Shown: positions 7,044 through 15,325, numbered from the stretch's first letter. The stretch is DNA of 39,883 nt from Streptomyces sp. Ncost-T10-10d (GCF_900091955.1 NZ_FMDF01000112.1:1-39883); one strand, 5' to 3'. The notes: a model not told the origin generated them from the sequence alone. Program-made: numbers and translations.

Positions 7044-8018
7044 GTGACCGGGATCAAGACGACCGGCGAGAAGAAACTGATGCTCTTCTCCGGCCGCGCC
7101 CACCCCGAGCTGGCCGAGGAGGTTGCGCACCAACTGGGTGTCGGCCTCGTGCCGACGAAGGCCTTCGATTTCGCCAACGGTGAGATCTACGTCCGCTTCC
7201 AGGAGTCCGCCCGCGGTGCCGACTGCTTCCTGATCCAGAGCCACACCGCTCCGATCAACAAGTGGATCATGGAGCAGCTCATCATGCTGGACGCGCTGAA
7301 GCGCGCTTCGGCCCGTTCCATCACGGTGATCGTGCCGTTCTACGGCTACGCCCGCCAGGACAAGAAGCACCGCGGCCGCGAGCCGATCTCGGCCCGTCTG
7401 GTCGCCGACCTGATGAAGACGGCGGGTGCCGACCGCATCCTCACCGTCGACCTGCACACCGACCAGATCCAGGGCTTCTTCGACGGCCCGGTCGACCACC
7501 TCTTCGCACTGCCGATCCTGGCCGACTACGTCGGTGCCAAGGTCGACCGCACGAAGCTGACGATCGTCTCCCCGGACGCCGGCCGGGTGCGCGTCGCCGA
7601 CCGCTGGTGCGACCGCCTGGACGCGCCGCTGGCGATCGTCCACAAGCGCCGTGACAAGGACGTCGCCAACCAGGTGACCGTCCACGAGGTCGTCGGCAAC
7701 GTCAAGGGCCGGGTCTGCGTCCTGGTCGACGACATGATCGACACCGGCGGCACCATCTGCGCCGCCGCCGACGCCCTGTTCGCGCACGGCGCCGAGGACG
7801 TCATAGTGACGGCCACGCACGGTGTGCTCTCCGGTCCGGCCGCGGACCGTCTGAAGAACTCCAAGGTCAGCGAGTTCGTCTTCACGGACACCCTGCCGAC
7901 CCCGGGTGAGCTGGAGCTCGACAAGATCACGGTGCTCTCGATCGCCCCGACGATCGCTCGCGCGGTGCGCGAGGTCTTCGAGGACGGCTCGGTCACCAGC
8001 CTCTTCGAAGAGCAGTAG
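7044..8018 (+). CDS. prs: Ribose-phosphate pyrophosphokinase (PRPP synthetase)
   Basis: A 324-residue cytoplasmic enzyme. It transfers the pyrophosphate of ATP to ribose-5-phosphate to make PRPP for purine, pyrimidine, histidine, tryptophan and NAD synthesis. It shows the class I hallmarks: FANGEIYVRFQES, the ATP/flexible loop PFYGYARQDKKHRGREPIS, the metal-binding TVDLHTDQIQGFFD, the regulatory-loop region and the PRPP-binding VLVDDMIDTGGTI. GTG 7044 follows GAGGAGA. It lies in the order glmU-prs-rplY-pth that is also found in Bacillus (gcaD-prs-ctc-spoVC). Length and motifs are complete. Confidence 0.97.
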   Translation: MTGIKTTGEKKLMLFSGRAHPELAEEVAHQLGVGLVPTKAFDFANGEIYVRFQESARGADCFLIQSHTAPINKWIMEQLIMLDALKRASARSITVIVPFYGYARQDKKHRGREPISARLVADLMKTAGADRILTVDLHTDQIQGFFDGPVDHLFALPILADYVGAKVDRTKLTIVSPDAGRVRVADRWCDRLDAPLAIVHKRRDKDVANQVTVHEVVGNVKGRVCVLVDDMIDTGGTICAAADALFAHGAEDVIVTATHGVLSGPAADRLKNSKVSEFVFTDTLPTPGELELDKITVLSIAPTIARAVREVFEDGSVTSLFEEQ

Positions 8019-8042
8019 GCAGCACGGCACGGAAGATCCACT

Positions 8043-8099
8043 TTGGGGTGCGGCCTCCCCGCCGGGTAGACTCACTGAGTTGCTCGGCGAGGGAGGCCG
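8043..8099 (+). promoter_or_regulatory. Probable sigma-HrdB promoter of rplY inside an inverted repeat
   Basis: TAGACT (8067-8072) is a good Streptomyces -10 hexamer, with TTGGGG (8043-8048) 18 nt upstream as a weak -35. The -10 lies between the arms of a perfect 9-bp inverted repeat, CGGCCTCCC (8051-8059) and GGGAGGCCG (8091-8099), extended by CGCCG/CGGCG. The predicted start near 8079 gives a leader of about 120 nt. Confidence 0.55.
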
Positions 8100-8201
8100 T
8101 ACTCATGTGTACGGCGGTCCGTTATCGACGCGCTCTTCGTAGCAGGCCTGTCGTGGGCCGGGTGACCGTCCAAGTTTCGTCACCATACGAGGAGTGCAGT
8201 C

Positions 8202-8786
8202 ATGGCTGAGGTCAAGCTCGCCGCCCAGGCCCGTACCGAGTTCGGCAAGGGCGCTGCCCGTCGCACCCGCCGCGCCAACCTGGTTCCCGCGGTCGTCTAC
8301 GGCCACGGTGCCGAGCCGGTTCACATCAACCTGCCGGGCCACGACCTGATGATGGCGCTCAAGACCGCCAACGTCCTGATCGGCCTGGAGATCGAGGGCA
8401 AGGACGCCCTGGTCATTCCCAAGGCCGTGCAGCGCAACGCGCTCAAGGGCAACATCGAGCACGTCGACCTGCTGACCGTCAAGCGCGGCGAGAAGGTCAA
8501 CGTCGAGATCGCCGTGCACGTCGAGGGCGAGCTGGCCCCGGGCGGCAACCTCCTGGAGTACGTGCAGAACACCCTGCTCGTCGAGGCCGAGGCCACCCAC
8601 ATCCCGGAGTCGGTCACGGTCTCCGTCGCGGGCCTGGACGCCGGTGCGTCCGTTCTCGCCAAGGACATCGCGCTGCCGAAGGGTGCCGTGCTGGCCGGTG
8701 ACGAGGACGCCATCGTGCTCCAGGTCGTCGCCGCGCAGGCCGAGGAGCCGGCCGCCGAGACCGAGGGCGAGGGCGCCGAGGCCTGA
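8202..8786 (+). CDS. rplY: 50S ribosomal protein L25 (general stress protein Ctc type)
   Basis: A 194-residue two-domain L25/TL5/CTC protein that binds 5S rRNA in the large subunit. The N-terminal L25 domain begins VKLAAQARTEFGKGAARRTRR and includes VPAVVYGHG. The C-terminal Ctc domain (from about residue 95) ends in the acidic, Ala/Glu-rich tail typical of actinobacteria. ATG 8202 follows ACGAGGAG. A likely own promoter sits at 8043-8072, and a strong hairpin terminator follows the gene, so it is probably transcribed at high level separately from prs and pth. In Bacillus the homologue ctc is a stress gene; whether that regulation holds here cannot be seen. Confidence 0.96.
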   Translation: MAEVKLAAQARTEFGKGAARRTRRANLVPAVVYGHGAEPVHINLPGHDLMMALKTANVLIGLEIEGKDALVIPKAVQRNALKGNIEHVDLLTVKRGEKVNVEIAVHVEGELAPGGNLLEYVQNTLLVEAEATHIPESVTVSVAGLDAGASVLAKDIALPKGAVLAGDEDAIVLQVVAAQAEEPAAETEGEGAEA

Positions 8787-8810
8787 GCCTCGCCTTCCCT
8801 GCTTCACTGA

Positions 8811-8851
8811 CGGGGCGGCGGTTCCTTCTTCGAGGGCCCGCCGCCCCGTTT
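8811..8851 (+). terminator. Terminator of rplY
   Basis: CGGGGCGGCGG (8811-8821) pairs with CCGCCGCCCCG (8838-8848), an 11-bp GC-only stem followed by TTT, 24 nt after the rplY stop. This is the best intrinsic-terminator shape in the window. Confidence 0.85.
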
Positions 8852-8903
8852 CCCTGTAACCGGGCCATCCGGGACCATTCGTACGCGAGGAGACCGAGCG
8901 CAG

Positions 8904-9497
8904 ATGTCCGACGCCACCGAACCCTGGCTCATCGTGGGCCTCGGCAACCCAGGTCCTGAGTACGCGGCGAACCGGCACAATGTCGGTTTCATGGTCGTCG
9001 ACCTGCTCGCCGAGCGGATCGGCGGGAAGTTCAAGCGTGCACAGAAGGCCCAGGCCCAGGTCGTCGAGGGCCGCATGGGCCCGCCGGGACCGGAGAACCG
9101 CCGGGTGATCCTGGCCAAGCCGATGTCGTACATGAACCTCTCCGGCGGCCCCGTCACCGCGCTGCGCGACTTCTACAAGGTGCCGACCGACCACATCGTG
9201 GCGATCCACGACGAGCTGGACATCGACTACGGGACACTCCGGCTGAAGCTGGGCGGCGGCGACAACGGGCACAACGGGCTCAAGTCGATGACCAAGTCGA
9301 TGGGGGCCGACTACCACCGGGTCCGGTTCGGGATCGGCCGGCCGCCGGGCCGGATGCAGGTCGCGGACTTCGTGCTGAAGGACTTCTCGTCCACCGAGCG
9401 CAAGGAGCTCGCCTACCTCGTGGACCGGGCCGCCGACTCGGTGGAGTGCCTGCTCGCGGAGGGTCTGGAGCGCGCGCAGAGCGCGTACAACTCCTGA
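8904..9497 (+). CDS. pth: Peptidyl-tRNA hydrolase
   Basis: A 197-residue monomeric cytoplasmic enzyme. It hydrolyses the ester bond of peptidyl-tRNA released from stalled ribosomes. It has the N-terminal IVGLGNPGPEYAANRHNVGF (catalytic His25 in RHN), AKPMSYMNLSGGPV, HDELDIDYG (catalytic Asp) and the substrate loop GGGDNGHNGLKSM. ATG 8904 is preceded by GCGAGGAGACC. Length is typical. The codons just before the stop are repeated 37 nt further on in non-coding sequence (9481-9535). Confidence 0.97.
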   Translation: MSDATEPWLIVGLGNPGPEYAANRHNVGFMVVDLLAERIGGKFKRAQKAQAQVVEGRMGPPGPENRRVILAKPMSYMNLSGGPVTALRDFYKVPTDHIVAIHDELDIDYGTLRLKLGGGDNGHNGLKSMTKSMGADYHRVRFGIGRPPGRMQVADFVLKDFSSTERKELAYLVDRAADSVECLLAEGLERAQSAYNS

Positions 9498-9535
9498 CAC
9501 CCGCAGCAACGGTCGCGGCGCGTACAACTCTGACA
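9481..9535 (+). repeat. Short direct duplication at the pth 3' end
   Basis: GCGCGTACAACTC followed by TGACA occurs at 9481-9499 (with one extra C) and again at 9518-9535. The first copy holds the pth stop codon. Probably the trace of a small tandem duplication. Confidence 0.6.
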
Positions 9536-9608
9536 TTCCCGCCGGTACCCCAGCGATTTTCGGCCATAAGTTGACCGCGAGCGTTGCTCTGCCCAAGGAT
9601 CGCTCCCC

Positions 9609-10079
9609 ATGAAGCGGAGCTCCTCCCACCGCGCCCTGGCCTACGCCCGCAGCGCCGCCATGGGCTGTGTCGTCCTGCTGCTGCTCGTCGCGGGCGTGTA
9701 CTCCTCCTGGGGTTCGGCGCACCACATCGTTCTGGCCAAGGGCCGTGAGCACGGCACGATGACCGTCACGGGCTGTGGCGCCGATGTCTGCACCGGACCG
9801 TTCGCGCCGTCCGGTCAGGCCGCCGCGCGCCCCCGGGTGACGATCGAGAAGTCCGTCGCGGCGCGGAGGGGCGACCGCTTCCCCGTCGTCGTGAAGCCCG
9901 GCACGGACGATGTCGTACGCACCGGAACACCCGGCTTCCTGCATGCCTGGGTGCCGCTGGGCGGTGCGCTGTTGCTGGCCGCCCTGGTCATCGGCGGCGG
10001 TCTGCGGCTGCCCCGGATCGCCTGGGGCACCGGGATCGCGGGCGCGACCCTGCTGGTGGCGACGTTCTTCGCCCTCTGA
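9609..10079 (+). CDS. Small membrane protein of unknown function
   Basis: A 156-residue protein. A first hydrophobic segment at about 16-34 follows a basic N-terminus (MKRSSSHRALAYARS). Then comes an external-looking loop of about 80 residues with a CGADVC Cys pair (a possible disulfide), and finally two hydrophobic stretches at about 114-128 and 135-154. The loop has the hydrophobic/polar alternation of a small beta domain. ATG 9609 has AAGGA about 9 nt upstream. It is convergent with ppc, 27 nt away. A TTGACC at about 9570 could be a -35, but I see no good -10. I do not recognise a named family. Confidence 0.75.
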   Translation: MKRSSSHRALAYARSAAMGCVVLLLLVAGVYSSWGSAHHIVLAKGREHGTMTVTGCGADVCTGPFAPSGQAAARPRVTIEKSVAARRGDRFPVVVKPGTDDVVRTGTPGFLHAWVPLGGALLLAALVIGGGLRLPRIAWGTGIAGATLLVATFFAL

Positions 10080-10106
10080 GCAGGGCCGCACCCGCGTCCG
10101 GGGGGC

Positions 10107-12836
10107 TCAGCCGGTGTTGCGCAGACCCGCGGCGACACCGTTCACGGTGAGCAGCAGGGCCCTGGCGAGCAGCGGGTCCGCTTCCTCGCCGCGTGCCGCC
10201 GCCTCGCGCTGGCGGGCGAGCAGCGTGACCTGGAGATAGGAGATCGGGTCCAGGTAGGCGTCGCGGATGGCGAAGGTCTGCTGGAGCACCGGGCTGGTGC
10301 CGAGCAGTTCGGATTCGCCGGTGACCTTGAGGACTTCCTCGACCGTGAGCGCGTGCTCGGCCTCGATGTCGGCGAAGACATGCTTCAGCTCGTCCGGGAC
10401 GAGTGTGTCGACATAGTGGCGGGCGATCCGCAGATCGGTCTTGGCGAGCGTCATCTCCACGTTAGAGATGAAGTTCCGGAAGAAGTGCCACTGCTCGTGC
10501 ATCTCGTCCAGAACGGTGTCCGGACCGGCCTCGCGCAGCGCCTTGAGTCCGGAGCCGACGCCGTACCAGCCGGGCACGATCTGCCGTGACTGGGTCCAGC
10601 CGAAGACCCACGGGATGGCCCGCAGCCCGTCCAGGCCGGCGCCGGAGTCCGGACGCCGCGACGGACGCGACCCGAGGTGCAGCTCGGCGAGCTGGTCGAC
10701 CGGGGTGGACGCGAAGAAGTACGCGGGCAGGTCCGGGTCCTCGACCAGCCTGCGGTACGCGGCGTGCGCGGCGTCGGAGACGGTGTCCATCGCCGCGTCC
10801 CAGCGGGCCAGGGCCTCGTCGGACTGGCGGGGCGCGGTGTGCAGCGCGGAGGCCTGGAGGGTGGCCGCGACGGTCAGCTCCAGGTTCTCCCTGGCGAGCG
10901 CCGGGATGAGGTACTTGTCGGAGATGACCTCGCCCTGCTCGGTCACCTTGATCTCGCCTTCGAGGGTGCCCCAGGGCTGCGCGAGGATCGCGTCGTGGGA
11001 GGGGCCGCCGCCGCGGCCGACGGTGCCGCCGCGGCCGTGGAAGAGCCGCAGCCGTACGCCGTAGCGGTGCGCGACGTCGCGCAGCCGGCGCTGCGCCCGG
11101 TGGATCTCCCACTGCGAGGTGGTGATGCCGCCGAACTTGGAGGAGTCGGAGTAGCCGAGCATGACCTCCTGCACGTCGCCGCGCAGGGAGACGAGACGGC
11201 GGTACGACGGGTCGGCGAGCATTTCGTCGAGGATGACGTCGGCGGCGCGCAGCTCGTCGGTGGTCTCCAGGAGCGGCACGATGCCGATCTCGGCCCAGCC
11301 GCCGTGCAGATCGAGCAGTCCGGCCTCGCGGGCCAGGACGGCGGCCGCGAAGACGTCGTCGGCACCCTGGCACATCGAGATGATGTAGGACTCGATGACC
11401 TCGGGACCGAACCGTTCGAAGGCTTCCTTGATGGTGTGGAAGACGCCGAGGGTCTTCTCGCCCGCGGCGTCCAGCGGGGCCGGGGTCGGGGCGAGCGGGC
11501 GGCGCGAGCGCAGCTCCTTGGCGAGCAGCTTCTGGCGGTAGTCGCGCGGCATGTCGGCATAGCGCCAGGACTCCTCGCCGAGCCGGTCGAAGAGCTGGCC
11601 GAGGGCGTGGTGGTGGGCGTCCGCGTGCTCGCGTACGTCCATGGTGGCGAGCTGGAGGCCGAACGCGGCGAGCGTGCGGATCGTGCGGTCCATCCGCCCG
11701 TCGGCGAACAGGGCGCCGCGGTGCTCGCGCAGCGAGGTCTGGATGAGTTCCAGGTCGGCGAGGAGTTCGGCGGTGCCGAGGTAGTCGCAGCCGGGGCGGT
11801 GCGGGGTGCCGCCGGCGAGGCGCTCGCGGGTGTTGACGAGCTTCTGCCGGATGCAGGTGGCCTTGAGGCGGTACGGCTCCTCGGCGTTCAGCCGCTTGTA
11901 GCGCGGGCTGATCTCGGGGAGGCGCTCCAGGTCGGCCTGGAGCGAGGTCAGCAGCTCGTCGGTGGCGCCGGTGTAGCGGATGGAGTTGGAGAGCTGGGCG
12001 CGCAGGTGGTCGACGAGTTCCAGGGCGTCGGTGATGCCGTGCTCGTGCTGGAGGATCAGCACCTCCCGGGTGACGGCGGGCGTCACGTTGGGGTTGCCGT
12101 CGCGGTCGCCGCCGATCCACGTACCGAAGGTGAGGGGGCGGGTGCCCGCGGGCAGTTCGACGCCGACCCGCTCCAGCTCGGCGGCGAGGTCTTCGAGTAC
12201 GTCCCCGACGGCGCCCGTGTGCAGCTCGTCGAGGTAGTAGATGGCGTTACGGGCCTCGTCGGCCGGCTCGGGCCGGACCACGCGCAGCTCGTCGGTCTGC
12301 CAGATGAGGTCGATGTTCTCGGCGAGCCGCAGATCCTGGCGGCGCCGGTCGGCGTCGATGACGGGCGTCTCCAGCAGCTCCGCGATGCGGCGGAGCTTGT
12401 TCAGCACGGAGCGCCGCGCGGCCTCGGTCGGATGCGCGGTGAAGACGGGCCGTACGTTGAGGTTCTTGACGGTCTCGCGCAGGTGGGCCGGGTCCGCGTC
12501 CTTCAGCCGGTCGGCGGTGCGGGCGAGGAGACCGCCCTCGGCGGCGCGCCGGTCACGCATCTCGTGGGCGCGGTGGACCTGCTCGGTGACGTTGGCGAGG
12601 TGGAAGTAGGTGGAGAAGGCGCGCACGAGCTGCGCGGCGGTCTCCAGGTCCGTGTCACCGAGGAGTTCGGCCGCGGCCTCTCCGTCGGTGCGGGTCAGGG
12701 CGCGGACCCGCTCGACGAGGTCGAGGAGCTCCTGGCCCTCCTGGCGTACGAGGGTCTCGCCCAGCAGATCACCGAGACGGCGGATGTCGGCGCGCAGCTC
12801 GGGGCTGGCGGCGGGGGTCTGGTCGGCACTGCTCAC
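10107..12836 (-). CDS. ppc: Phosphoenolpyruvate carboxylase
   Basis: A 909-residue cytoplasmic enzyme. It carboxylates PEP with bicarbonate to oxaloacetate, the main anaplerotic feed of the TCA cycle in streptomycetes. It has VFTAHPTEAARRS (catalytic His135), GGDRDGNPNVT, the glycine loop LFHGRGGTVGRGGGPSHDA, and the conserved C-terminal -NTG that contributes to the active site (GLRNTG at the end). I chose GTG 12836, nine bases after AAGGAG; an ATG at 12866 would place that ribosome site inside the coding sequence. Monocistronic, divergent from the desaturase gene across 273 nt. No truncation or missing residue seen. Confidence 0.97.
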   Translation of the reverse strand: MSSADQTPAASPELRADIRRLGDLLGETLVRQEGQELLDLVERVRALTRTDGEAAAELLGDTDLETAAQLVRAFSTYFHLANVTEQVHRAHEMRDRRAAEGGLLARTADRLKDADPAHLRETVKNLNVRPVFTAHPTEAARRSVLNKLRRIAELLETPVIDADRRRQDLRLAENIDLIWQTDELRVVRPEPADEARNAIYYLDELHTGAVGDVLEDLAAELERVGVELPAGTRPLTFGTWIGGDRDGNPNVTPAVTREVLILQHEHGITDALELVDHLRAQLSNSIRYTGATDELLTSLQADLERLPEISPRYKRLNAEEPYRLKATCIRQKLVNTRERLAGGTPHRPGCDYLGTAELLADLELIQTSLREHRGALFADGRMDRTIRTLAAFGLQLATMDVREHADAHHHALGQLFDRLGEESWRYADMPRDYRQKLLAKELRSRRPLAPTPAPLDAAGEKTLGVFHTIKEAFERFGPEVIESYIISMCQGADDVFAAAVLAREAGLLDLHGGWAEIGIVPLLETTDELRAADVILDEMLADPSYRRLVSLRGDVQEVMLGYSDSSKFGGITTSQWEIHRAQRRLRDVAHRYGVRLRLFHGRGGTVGRGGGPSHDAILAQPWGTLEGEIKVTEQGEVISDKYLIPALARENLELTVAATLQASALHTAPRQSDEALARWDAAMDTVSDAAHAAYRRLVEDPDLPAYFFASTPVDQLAELHLGSRPSRRPDSGAGLDGLRAIPWVFGWTQSRQIVPGWYGVGSGLKALREAGPDTVLDEMHEQWHFFRNFISNVEMTLAKTDLRIARHYVDTLVPDELKHVFADIEAEHALTVEEVLKVTGESELLGTSPVLQQTFAIRDAYLDPISYLQVTLLARQREAAARGEEADPLLARALLLTVNGVAAGLRNTG

Positions 12837-13039
12837 GGTGTGCGGCTCCTTGCAGTGGTTGAGCACGGGGATCTCCGGGGCCTGGTGACAACACCCCGGG
12901 AAGCAGAGTGCGGACCGCGCTGTCCGACCCCACCAGGATAGGTGTCCACGCCGTCGGCACCGCTGTCGCCCCGATCGGGTTTCCCCTTCACGGGCGGCCC
13001 GTCGCGCTCTCGTGCAGCGGGCCTCCGCGCTGCCATACT

Positions 13040-13066
13040 TACGTAGCCGTAGGTTACGGATGCGTA
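13040..13066. promoter_or_regulatory. Likely TetR-family operator upstream of the desaturase
   Basis: TACG-nnn-CCGTA-GGT-TACGG-nnn-CGTA: a 27-bp palindrome with two nested perfect arms (13047-13059 inner; 13040-13043 and 13063-13066 outer), 44 nt before the desaturase start. Size and symmetry suit a TetR dimer pair. The regulator is probably the co-transcribed TetR at 14108. Confidence 0.6.
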
Positions 13067-13109
13067 GCCAGAGCTATCCGTCGTATTCCTCATCCCCAGG
13101 GGACTCCCC

Positions 13110-14111
13110 ATGAACACCAGCCCCGCTGTGATCGACGACACCCAGCCATCGGCGGCCGACGGTCAGGTCCTTCCCTCCGCCACGCTCGGCGGGGACAACA
13201 AGCGGTCGGTCGAACAGATCGCGCTTCTGCTGTTCATCGTGGTGCCGTTCGTGGCGCTGGTCGCCGCGGTGCCGCTGGCCTGGGGCCGGGGCGTGAGCGG
13301 GCTCGATCTGGGGCTGCTCGTGGCGATGTACTTCATCGGCTGCCACGGCATCACGATCGGCTTCCACCGCTACTTCACCCATGGCTCCTTCAAGGCGAAG
13401 CGCCCGCTCCGCATCGCCCTGGCCGTCGCGGGTTCGCTGGCCGTGGAGGGTCCGCTGGTGCGCTGGGTGGCCGATCACCGCAGGCACCACCGCTTCTCGG
13501 ACGCGGAGGGCGACCCGCACTCGCCGTGGCGTTTCGGCGAGAGCCTCCCCGCCCTGATGAAGGGCCTGTGGTGGGCGCACATCGGTTGGATGTTCGACGA
13601 GGAGCAGACACCTCAGCAGAAGTACGCCCCCGACCTGATCAAGGATCCGGCGCTCCGCGGGATCTCCCGCCACTTCCTCACTTTCACGATCGTGTCGCTG
13701 GTGTTCCCTCCGTTGGTCGGCGGTCTGGTGACGATGTCGTGGTGGGGCGCGGCGACCGCCTTCTTCTGGGGTTCTCTTGTACGGGTGGCCCTGCTGCACC
13801 ACGTCACCTGGTCGATCAACTCGATCTGCCACGCGGTCGGCAGGCGTCCCTTCAAGTCCCGTGACCGGTCCGGCAACGTGTGGTGGCTGGCGGTCCTGTC
13901 CTGCGGCGAGTCCTGGCACAACCTGCACCATGCGGACCCGACGAGTGCGCGCCACGGCGTGATGAAGGGGCAGATCGATTCGAGCGCCCGGCTGATCCGC
14001 TGGTTCGAGAAACTGGGCTGGGCGTACGACGTGCGCTGGCCGGACTCCGCCCGGGTCGACTCCCGCCGTATCGACTCCCGGCGCGACCCCGCGCGCGCCG
14101 ACGCGGCATGA
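13110..14111 (+). CDS. Membrane fatty-acid (acyl-CoA/acyl-lipid delta-9 type) desaturase
   Basis: A 333-residue integral membrane di-iron desaturase that introduces a cis double bond in fatty acyl chains. All three histidine boxes are intact: HRYFTH (86-91), HRRHH (123-127) and HNLHH (270-274). Hydrophobic segments are at about 38-58, 66-84, 100-118 and 192-235. The Ser/Arg/Asp-rich C-terminal tail (DSARVDSRRIDSRRDPARAD) is a short repeat without obvious function. ATG 13110 follows CCAGGGGAC. The stop overlaps the start of the TetR gene (ATGA), so the two are translationally coupled. Substrate specificity cannot be told from sequence. Confidence 0.93.
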   Translation: MNTSPAVIDDTQPSAADGQVLPSATLGGDNKRSVEQIALLLFIVVPFVALVAAVPLAWGRGVSGLDLGLLVAMYFIGCHGITIGFHRYFTHGSFKAKRPLRIALAVAGSLAVEGPLVRWVADHRRHHRFSDAEGDPHSPWRFGESLPALMKGLWWAHIGWMFDEEQTPQQKYAPDLIKDPALRGISRHFLTFTIVSLVFPPLVGGLVTMSWWGAATAFFWGSLVRVALLHHVTWSINSICHAVGRRPFKSRDRSGNVWWLAVLSCGESWHNLHHADPTSARHGVMKGQIDSSARLIRWFEKLGWAYDVRWPDSARVDSRRIDSRRDPARADAA

Positions 14112-14794
14112 TTGACGACGTGGCGACCGACTCCAGCACCAGCAGCGAGAACAACCGTCCCCCTTCCGTCCGGCGCACCCGCCGGGTGAGGATGACCGGC
14201 AAGGAACGCCGCGAGCAGTTGCTGGACATCGGCCGCACCCTCTTCGCCGACAAGGGCTTCGAGGGCACCTCGGTCGAGGAGATCGCGGCCCGGGCCGGCG
14301 TCTCCAAGCCGGTCGTCTACGAGCACTTCGGCGGCAAGGAGGGCCTGTACGCCGTCGTGGTCGACCGCGAGATGCGCCAGCTGCTCGACATGGTCACCGG
14401 CGCCCTGACCGCGGGCCACCCCCGCGAACTCCTGGAGCAGGCCGCGTTCGCCCTGCTCGACTACATCGAGACGTACACGGACGGCTTCCGCATCCTGGTC
14501 CGTGACTCCCCCGTCGCCCAGTCGACGGGCACCTTCGCCTCCCTCATCAGCGACATCGCCACCCAGGTGGAAGACATCCTGGGCCTGGAGTTCAAGGCCC
14601 GCGGCTTCGACCCGAAGCTGGCGCCGCTGTACGCCCAGGCACTGGTCGGCATGGTCGCCCTGACCGGGCAGTGGTGGGTCAACGCCCGCAAGCCGAAGAA
14701 GGCCGAGGTCGCGGCCCATCTGGTGAACCTGGCCTGGCACGGCCTGGAGAACCTGGAGTCGAAGCCGCGACTGGTGGGGCACCGCAAGAGCTGA
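14108..14794 (+). CDS. TetR-family regulator, probable repressor of the desaturase operon
   Basis: A 228-residue dimeric DNA-binding protein. A helix-turn-helix domain at about 33-79 (ERREQLLDIGRTLFADKGFE, VEEIAARAGVSKPVVYEHF) is followed by a ligand domain with FRILVRDSPVAQ and a C-terminal WWVNARKPKKAEVAAHL helix. The start ATG 14108 overlaps the desaturase stop in ATGA; GTG 14120 is a possible alternative. Linkage and the palindrome at 13040-13066 suggest it senses acyl-CoA or free fatty acid and autoregulates the pair, as TetR-type lipid regulators often do. Ligand and operator use are inference. Confidence 0.9.
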   Translation: MIDDVATDSSTSSENNRPPSVRRTRRVRMTGKERREQLLDIGRTLFADKGFEGTSVEEIAARAGVSKPVVYEHFGGKEGLYAVVVDREMRQLLDMVTGALTAGHPRELLEQAAFALLDYIETYTDGFRILVRDSPVAQSTGTFASLISDIATQVEDILGLEFKARGFDPKLAPLYAQALVGMVALTGQWWVNARKPKKAEVAAHLVNLAWHGLENLESKPRLVGHRKS

Positions 14795-14846
14795 GGGGCG
14801 GCGCGCAAGGGCCGGCCCGAGCGGTCGGCCGGATCGGGCCGCCGAT

Positions 14847-14880
14847 GGAGTGGGCCGCACCAGCTGGTGCGGCCCACTCC
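14847..14880. terminator. 34-bp perfect palindrome, bidirectional terminator
   Basis: A 17-bp arm with no spacer (GGAGTGGGC... / ...GCCCACTCC, centre at 14863/14864) in the gap between the convergent TetR and DUF397 genes. Either RNA strand would form a very stable hairpin. It also marks the left edge of the accessory island. Confidence 0.8.
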
Positions 14881-14903
14881 GCGTTGCTCCGGAGGCGGTC
14901 GCG

Positions 14904-15116
14904 TCAGACAGTCCGGCCCAGCCCACTGCCCTTGGCTTCGCCAAGAAACGCAGCAAACGCGTCGCCGGGTGTAGTCGGCACAGGGCTGTGCGCGACCTTC
15001 GAATCCCGGACACCGGTCTTGCCTGCCACGAAGGCCACCTCGACGCAGTCCCTGTCGCCCGAGCTGTAAGTGCTCGTGGCCCAGCGCGATCCGCGCGAGT
15101 CGGCTGGCGCTCTCAC
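14904..15116 (-). CDS. DUF397 protein, second tandem copy
   Basis: A 70-residue protein with the DUF397 core: WATSTYSSGDRDCVEVAF, an invariant-type CVEVA, then VAVRDSK-like TGVRDSKVAHSP and a C-terminal FAAFLGEAK helix. DUF397 proteins are small cytoplasmic partners of WhiJ-like regulators in Streptomyces; their biochemical role is not settled. Start GTG 15116 overlaps the preceding stop (GTGA), so its translation depends on the upstream DUF397 gene. A longer frame reaching 15248 lies inside that gene and is rejected. It is the last gene of the operon and ends just before the palindrome at 14847-14880. Confidence 0.85.
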   Translation of the reverse strand: MRAPADSRGSRWATSTYSSGDRDCVEVAFVAGKTGVRDSKVAHSPVPTTPGDAFAAFLGEAKGSGLGRTV

Positions 15117-15325
15117 GTCAGCTCCTCGCCCTTCACACCGTTCACGAACGCGGTGAACGCTTCCGCAGTCACAGGGAGCACGGGCCCCTGCGTTGCTTTC
15201 GAGTCCCGGACCGCGACCCACAACCTGGCGAATGCGACCTCCACACACTCGTTGTCAGCTGCGCTGTAGCTGCTCTTCGTCCAGTCCGTAGCAGCGAACC
15301 GAGCATCGGTTGGTGCGTTTTTCAT
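15113..15325 (-). CDS. DUF397 protein, first tandem copy
   Basis: A 70-residue protein: WTKSSYSAADNECVEVAFARLWVAVRDSK is the complete DUF397 core, followed by FTAFVNGVKGEE. It is about half identical to the copy downstream, so the pair arose by tandem duplication and then diverged. ATG 15325 overlaps the stop of the XRE regulator (ATGA), and its own stop overlaps the next start (GTGA). This places all three in one tightly coupled operon, the usual regulator-then-DUF397 order of whiJ-type loci. Confidence 0.9.
   Translation of the reverse strand: MKNAPTDARFAATDWTKSSYSAADNECVEVAFARLWVAVRDSKATQGPVLPVTAEAFTAFVNGVKGEELT

Noticed and set aside
10677..12941. A 754-codon open frame on the plus strand
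   Set aside because: It is the antisense shadow of ppc, which has intact catalytic motifs on the other strand.
14904..15248. A 114-residue form of the second DUF397 protein
   Set aside because: The extra N-terminal part lies inside the first DUF397 gene in another frame. GTG 15116 overlapping the upstream stop fits the operon pattern.
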